Part shown: positions 61,717-64,000 of the stretch, piece by piece | Position numbering within the stretch: the first letter of the stretch is position 1 | How the letters are laid out: each line of letters begins with the position of its first letter | Source: Pseudobacteroides sp. | Lineage (GTDB): Bacteria; Bacillota; Clostridia; Acetivibrionales; DSM-2933 | Length of the DNA stretch: 64,000 bases | Reading direction: 5' to 3' | Assembly (NCBI RefSeq): GCF_036567765.1 | Contig: NZ_DATCTU010000071.1 | Location: forward strand, 1 to 64,000 | Notes under the pieces: model-generated | What the model saw: only the letters and a program-made list of their open reading frames with translations | Databases searched by the model: none | What the model was told of the DNA's origin: nothing | Made by a program: the position numbers and the translations under genes

Positions 61717-64000
61717 CTATAGGGGGAGTCCTATAGTTGGGTAGCTTGAAGTAGTAGCATTAAAGTGTTTTGCAAAAATCATTACATCCGACATATTGAT
61801 GGATGAATCAGAGTTCAAATCTGCTTCCGGTGAGTATGCTGCATCGCCTTTAACTGCGTTGAAGTACTTGGCCAGTAAAATTATATCGGACATATTAATT
61901 GCACCATCCTGGCTTCCCATGTCACCTGCCCACATGAGAACAGGCGATGCTGCAGTGCCGAGGACTTTACTGCCATTTATTACAATATTGTTTACTTCTC
62001 TGGCAAGATAACTTGGCTTGCTTATCTTAACATTGAAGGATGCAACCTTCTCAGTTATACCGGATATTTCAAAATAACCGTCCTGATCAGTAATGGCTGA
62101 ACGGCCAAGGCCAACAAGCTCAACCTTGAAACCGGCTTTGACTGTCTTGCCTGCTTCAGCACTATATGTGAAATCAGGTGCTATGTAGCCTGAAAGTTTG
62201 TTGCCTTGCACAGGACCTGTAGGAGTAGGTGTTGCCGGTGTAGGTGATACTACAGTGCCATTTGGCTCGCCGTAAACAATACCTCTGCCGTTTGTTGCAA
62301 CAAAAACACGTCCATAAACTCTTAGATCTCCTGTAATTGAGTAGTTTATGGAGCCATACTGGTGCTGATCGTCATTCACTCTTACCCAACTTTTTGCTGT
62401 GTCATCAGAACGGTAGACAGCATACAGGCCATCTGTTTCGCCGCATATATAAATAGCATGATAATCTTCTCCTGCTTTGGCTTTACCAAATCCGACCACA
62501 TCACATCTAGTAATTCCATTAACCTTATTTATTGTTTTACCGCCATCGGTTGTATATGAAAGACCTGTTGAAGAACCTGGAATCCATACATGGCCTTCTT
62601 TGCCAGGCACAGCTTTAATTTTAGCTGAATCAGCTTCCAAGCCGGTCTTTACAGACTTAAATGTTTGACCGCCGTCCTCACTTGTATAGAAAGTATTTTT
62701 TGCATATGCATAGAACACTTTTGGATTAACCCTATCTGAACAAATATTTGCACCGGCAGGAAGTGTACTTACAGATTTCCATCCGCCGTTTACATAGCAT
62801 ATAACTCCCTGACTTGTGCTTGGTGACCAAACAAAGGTTGAACCATCTGCAGATACTGCAACAGTACCGCCCTGAACAATGTCATCTGCATTGGTTGAAG
62901 GGAATGTATAGCTTACATTTGGTTGAACTTCCGACCAGGTTGCACCGCCATCCTTTGAAATACCAACGCTTTTTTTAATCATTTCGTATTGTTCTTTATC
63001 GGCATTACCCACTCTTACTATGGTCTTTGGATTGAGTTCTGCATAATCCAGACCAGTAGTGCTCGTAAATGTAGGTGTCGTCATCATCATTTTAGGACCT
63101 ACAGTCAAATCGTTATGTACAAACCCACAAATATCACCAACACCGCTTATTAGTTCTACGCCGTTAATTGGAGGGCATATTAGGCTTAAGACTGCAGTTT
63201 CTTCAACTCCCATACCCATAACTTCGATATTTACGAATTTACCGTTATCCCAGTCAGTCAAATTTTTTGTGCCATAAATGGTAGCACCTGTGCCATACAT
63301 CATTTCATTGGAATCAAAAGGATTAATTGCAACGGCACTCATCATCCAGCCAAGTTTTGGTGCAGGACTATCCATTATATCACTGCCGGTTACCAAACCA
63401 CCGGCTGCTGCATTAATCTTTTTTCCAAATGTTAGCCAGGGAGCTTTTGAGATATCCATGGTGTATTTCATATTTCTTGATGGCCATGAATCGCCCATTT
63501 TCCATATTGGATCCCATGTTTTTCCCGCATCCCTTGAGCGGAATAAATAGTTATCCGGCCACCATGACTGAAGCGATGAAATTACAAGTGTATCCGGGTT
63601 CTGTGCATCAACACTTAAACCTGAATAACCATACCAGTTTTCATATTTTGGAGAGCCATCCCAGTTATAGTCTGAAGGAGGAGTTATGTCTGTCCATATA
63701 CCTGTATTAGTATCATATTTATAAACTGCACCATCATCAGCCTGATAAGGTCCTCCTCTGTCACAATATGTAACATATAAAATTCCCTTGCTGCTTATAA
63801 CTCCATGATGAGGTATACCAATTTTTAAGGCTTTACTATTATGCTGTTTAAAAGTACTTTCTGTGGGCTGACCGGGAACCGGACTCCATGTTGCACCTGC
63901 GTCATGGCTAACGTAGAGGGGATTCTTCTTATCGGCAACACCAACATAAATGTCCTTTGTAGGTGAACCCTTGGTACCTTTGGCTGAATCAAAGGTTACA
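61717..64000 (-). CDS. GH74 xyloglucanase with X-module and type II-like dockerin (5' end outside)
   Basis: About 760 residues are visible; the reading frame is open to the window edge, so the gene starts outside. It encodes a secreted endo-xyloglucanase made of two seven-bladed propellers with repeated Asp-box phrases ('SHDAGATWSPVPG', 'RSRDAGKTWDPIW', 'VSKDGGATWSEV' type, 'TSEDGGQTFKSV', 'YTTDGGKTINKV'). After a short Thr/Pro linker come an X-module ('SGYIAPDFTYSAEAGKTVKA', 'ITDQDGYFEISGI') and a dockerin ('DMGSQDGAINMSDIILLAKYF', in part, and 'DLNSDSSINMSDVMIFAKHF'). The pair resembles the CipA X-dockerin more than classical enzyme dockerins. It is preceded downstream by its own terminator. 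Confidence 0.94.
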   Translation of the reverse strand, partial: VTFDSAKGTKGSPTKDIYVGVADKKNPLYVSHDAGATWSPVPGQPTESTFKQHNSKALKIGIPHHGVISSKGILYVTYCDRGGPYQADDGAVYKYDTNTGIWTDITPPSDYNWDGSPKYENWYGYSGLSVDAQNPDTLVISSLQSWWPDNYLFRSRDAGKTWDPIWKMGDSWPSRNMKYTMDISKAPWLTFGKKINAAAGGLVTGSDIMDSPAPKLGWMMSAVAINPFDSNEMMYGTGATIYGTKNLTDWDNGKFVNIEVMGMGVEETAVLSLICPPINGVELISGVGDICGFVHNDLTVGPKMMMTTPTFTSTTGLDYAELNPKTIVRVGNADKEQYEMIKKSVGISKDGGATWSEVQPNVSYTFPSTNADDIVQGGTVAVSADGSTFVWSPSTSQGVICYVNGGWKSVSTLPAGANICSDRVNPKVFYAYAKNTFYTSEDGGQTFKSVKTGLEADSAKIKAVPGKEGHVWIPGSSTGLSYTTDGGKTINKVNGITRCDVVGFGKAKAGEDYHAIYICGETDGLYAVYRSDDTAKSWVRVNDDQHQYGSINYSITGDLRVYGRVFVATNGRGIVYGEPNGTVVSPTPATPTPTGPVQGNKLSGYIAPDFTYSAEAGKTVKAGFKVELVGLGRSAITDQDGYFEISGITEKVASFNVKISKPSYLAREVNNIVINGSKVLGTAASPVLMWAGDMGSQDGAINMSDIILLAKYFNAVKGDAAYSPEADLNSDSSINMSDVMIFAKHFNATTSSYPTIGLPL

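Overview
The window looks like a chromosomal segment of a low-GC, anaerobic, cellulosome-producing member of the Clostridia. Five proteins carry dockerin modules. Two SigI-type sigma factors are each paired with an RsgI-type membrane anti-sigma factor. Copper-amine-oxidase-like (stalk) domains and SleB and GH10/GH43/GH74/PL11/CE12 enzymes fit the Acetivibrio/Pseudobacteroides group. The dockerins have the 'INMSDVI..A..FN' pattern, nearer to type II (CipA C-terminal) than to classical type I dockerins. A Pseudobacteroides cellulosolvens-like organism, in which enzymes use type II dockerins, is my best guess but is an inference.

Layout. 1-144: 3' end of a 5S rRNA gene and its terminator. 311-1454: a decayed stalk-domain protein gene. 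1557-12469: a GntR regulator with a palindromic operator, then a ten-gene operon (BMP-type nucleoside ABC importer, cysteine hydrolase, PfkB kinase, nucleoside phosphorylase, BtpA-family barrel, iron alcohol dehydrogenase, TrpA-like barrel) that reads as a nucleoside uptake and breakdown pathway with unusual late steps. 12447-15231: an S41 peptidase remnant, a small hypothetical gene, an XRE regulator with dense operator-like repeats, and a SleB-type hydrolase. 15588-17894: a GH10 xylanase lipoprotein with two CBM9-like modules. 18105-24508: a compact RiPP (modified peptide) locus whose 44-residue precursor ends in two copies of CA(D/N)CCWK(V/I), followed by a radical SAM/SPASM maturase, an M50 protease with a PqqD-like N-terminus, and an ABC transporter.

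24668-34638: a membrane-bound spermidine-synthase-like protein, a CPBP protease, galU, a small membrane protein, an ABC system with a secreted CARDB-like partner, and an alpha/beta hydrolase lipoprotein. 34896-42598: an acyltransferase, a Pls/PosA-type membrane non-ribosomal peptide synthetase, then sigI/rsgI pair 1. 42735-43230: a diguanylate cyclase gene with an internal deletion. 43424-52451: a pectin (rhamnogalacturonan-I) island of dockerin-bearing GH43, two CE12 acetylesterases and PL11 lyase, with sigI/rsgI pair 2 in its middle; RsgI2 carries PA14 and CBM modules as a likely polysaccharide sensor, and three similar ACCC/CGCA promoter-like elements link the regulators and enzymes. 52637-61508: RNase J, an orphan MASE3 histidine kinase, a flavodoxin-like reductase, and a polX plus membrane-anchored MutS-like operon. 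61717-64000: the 3' part of a GH74 xyloglucanase with an X-module and dockerin, running off the window.

The least described parts are the CCWK-repeat RiPP locus, the GntR nucleoside operon with an altered TrpA-like protein, the X-module dockerins on enzymes, and the SigI-RsgI pair placed behind a Pls-like synthetase.
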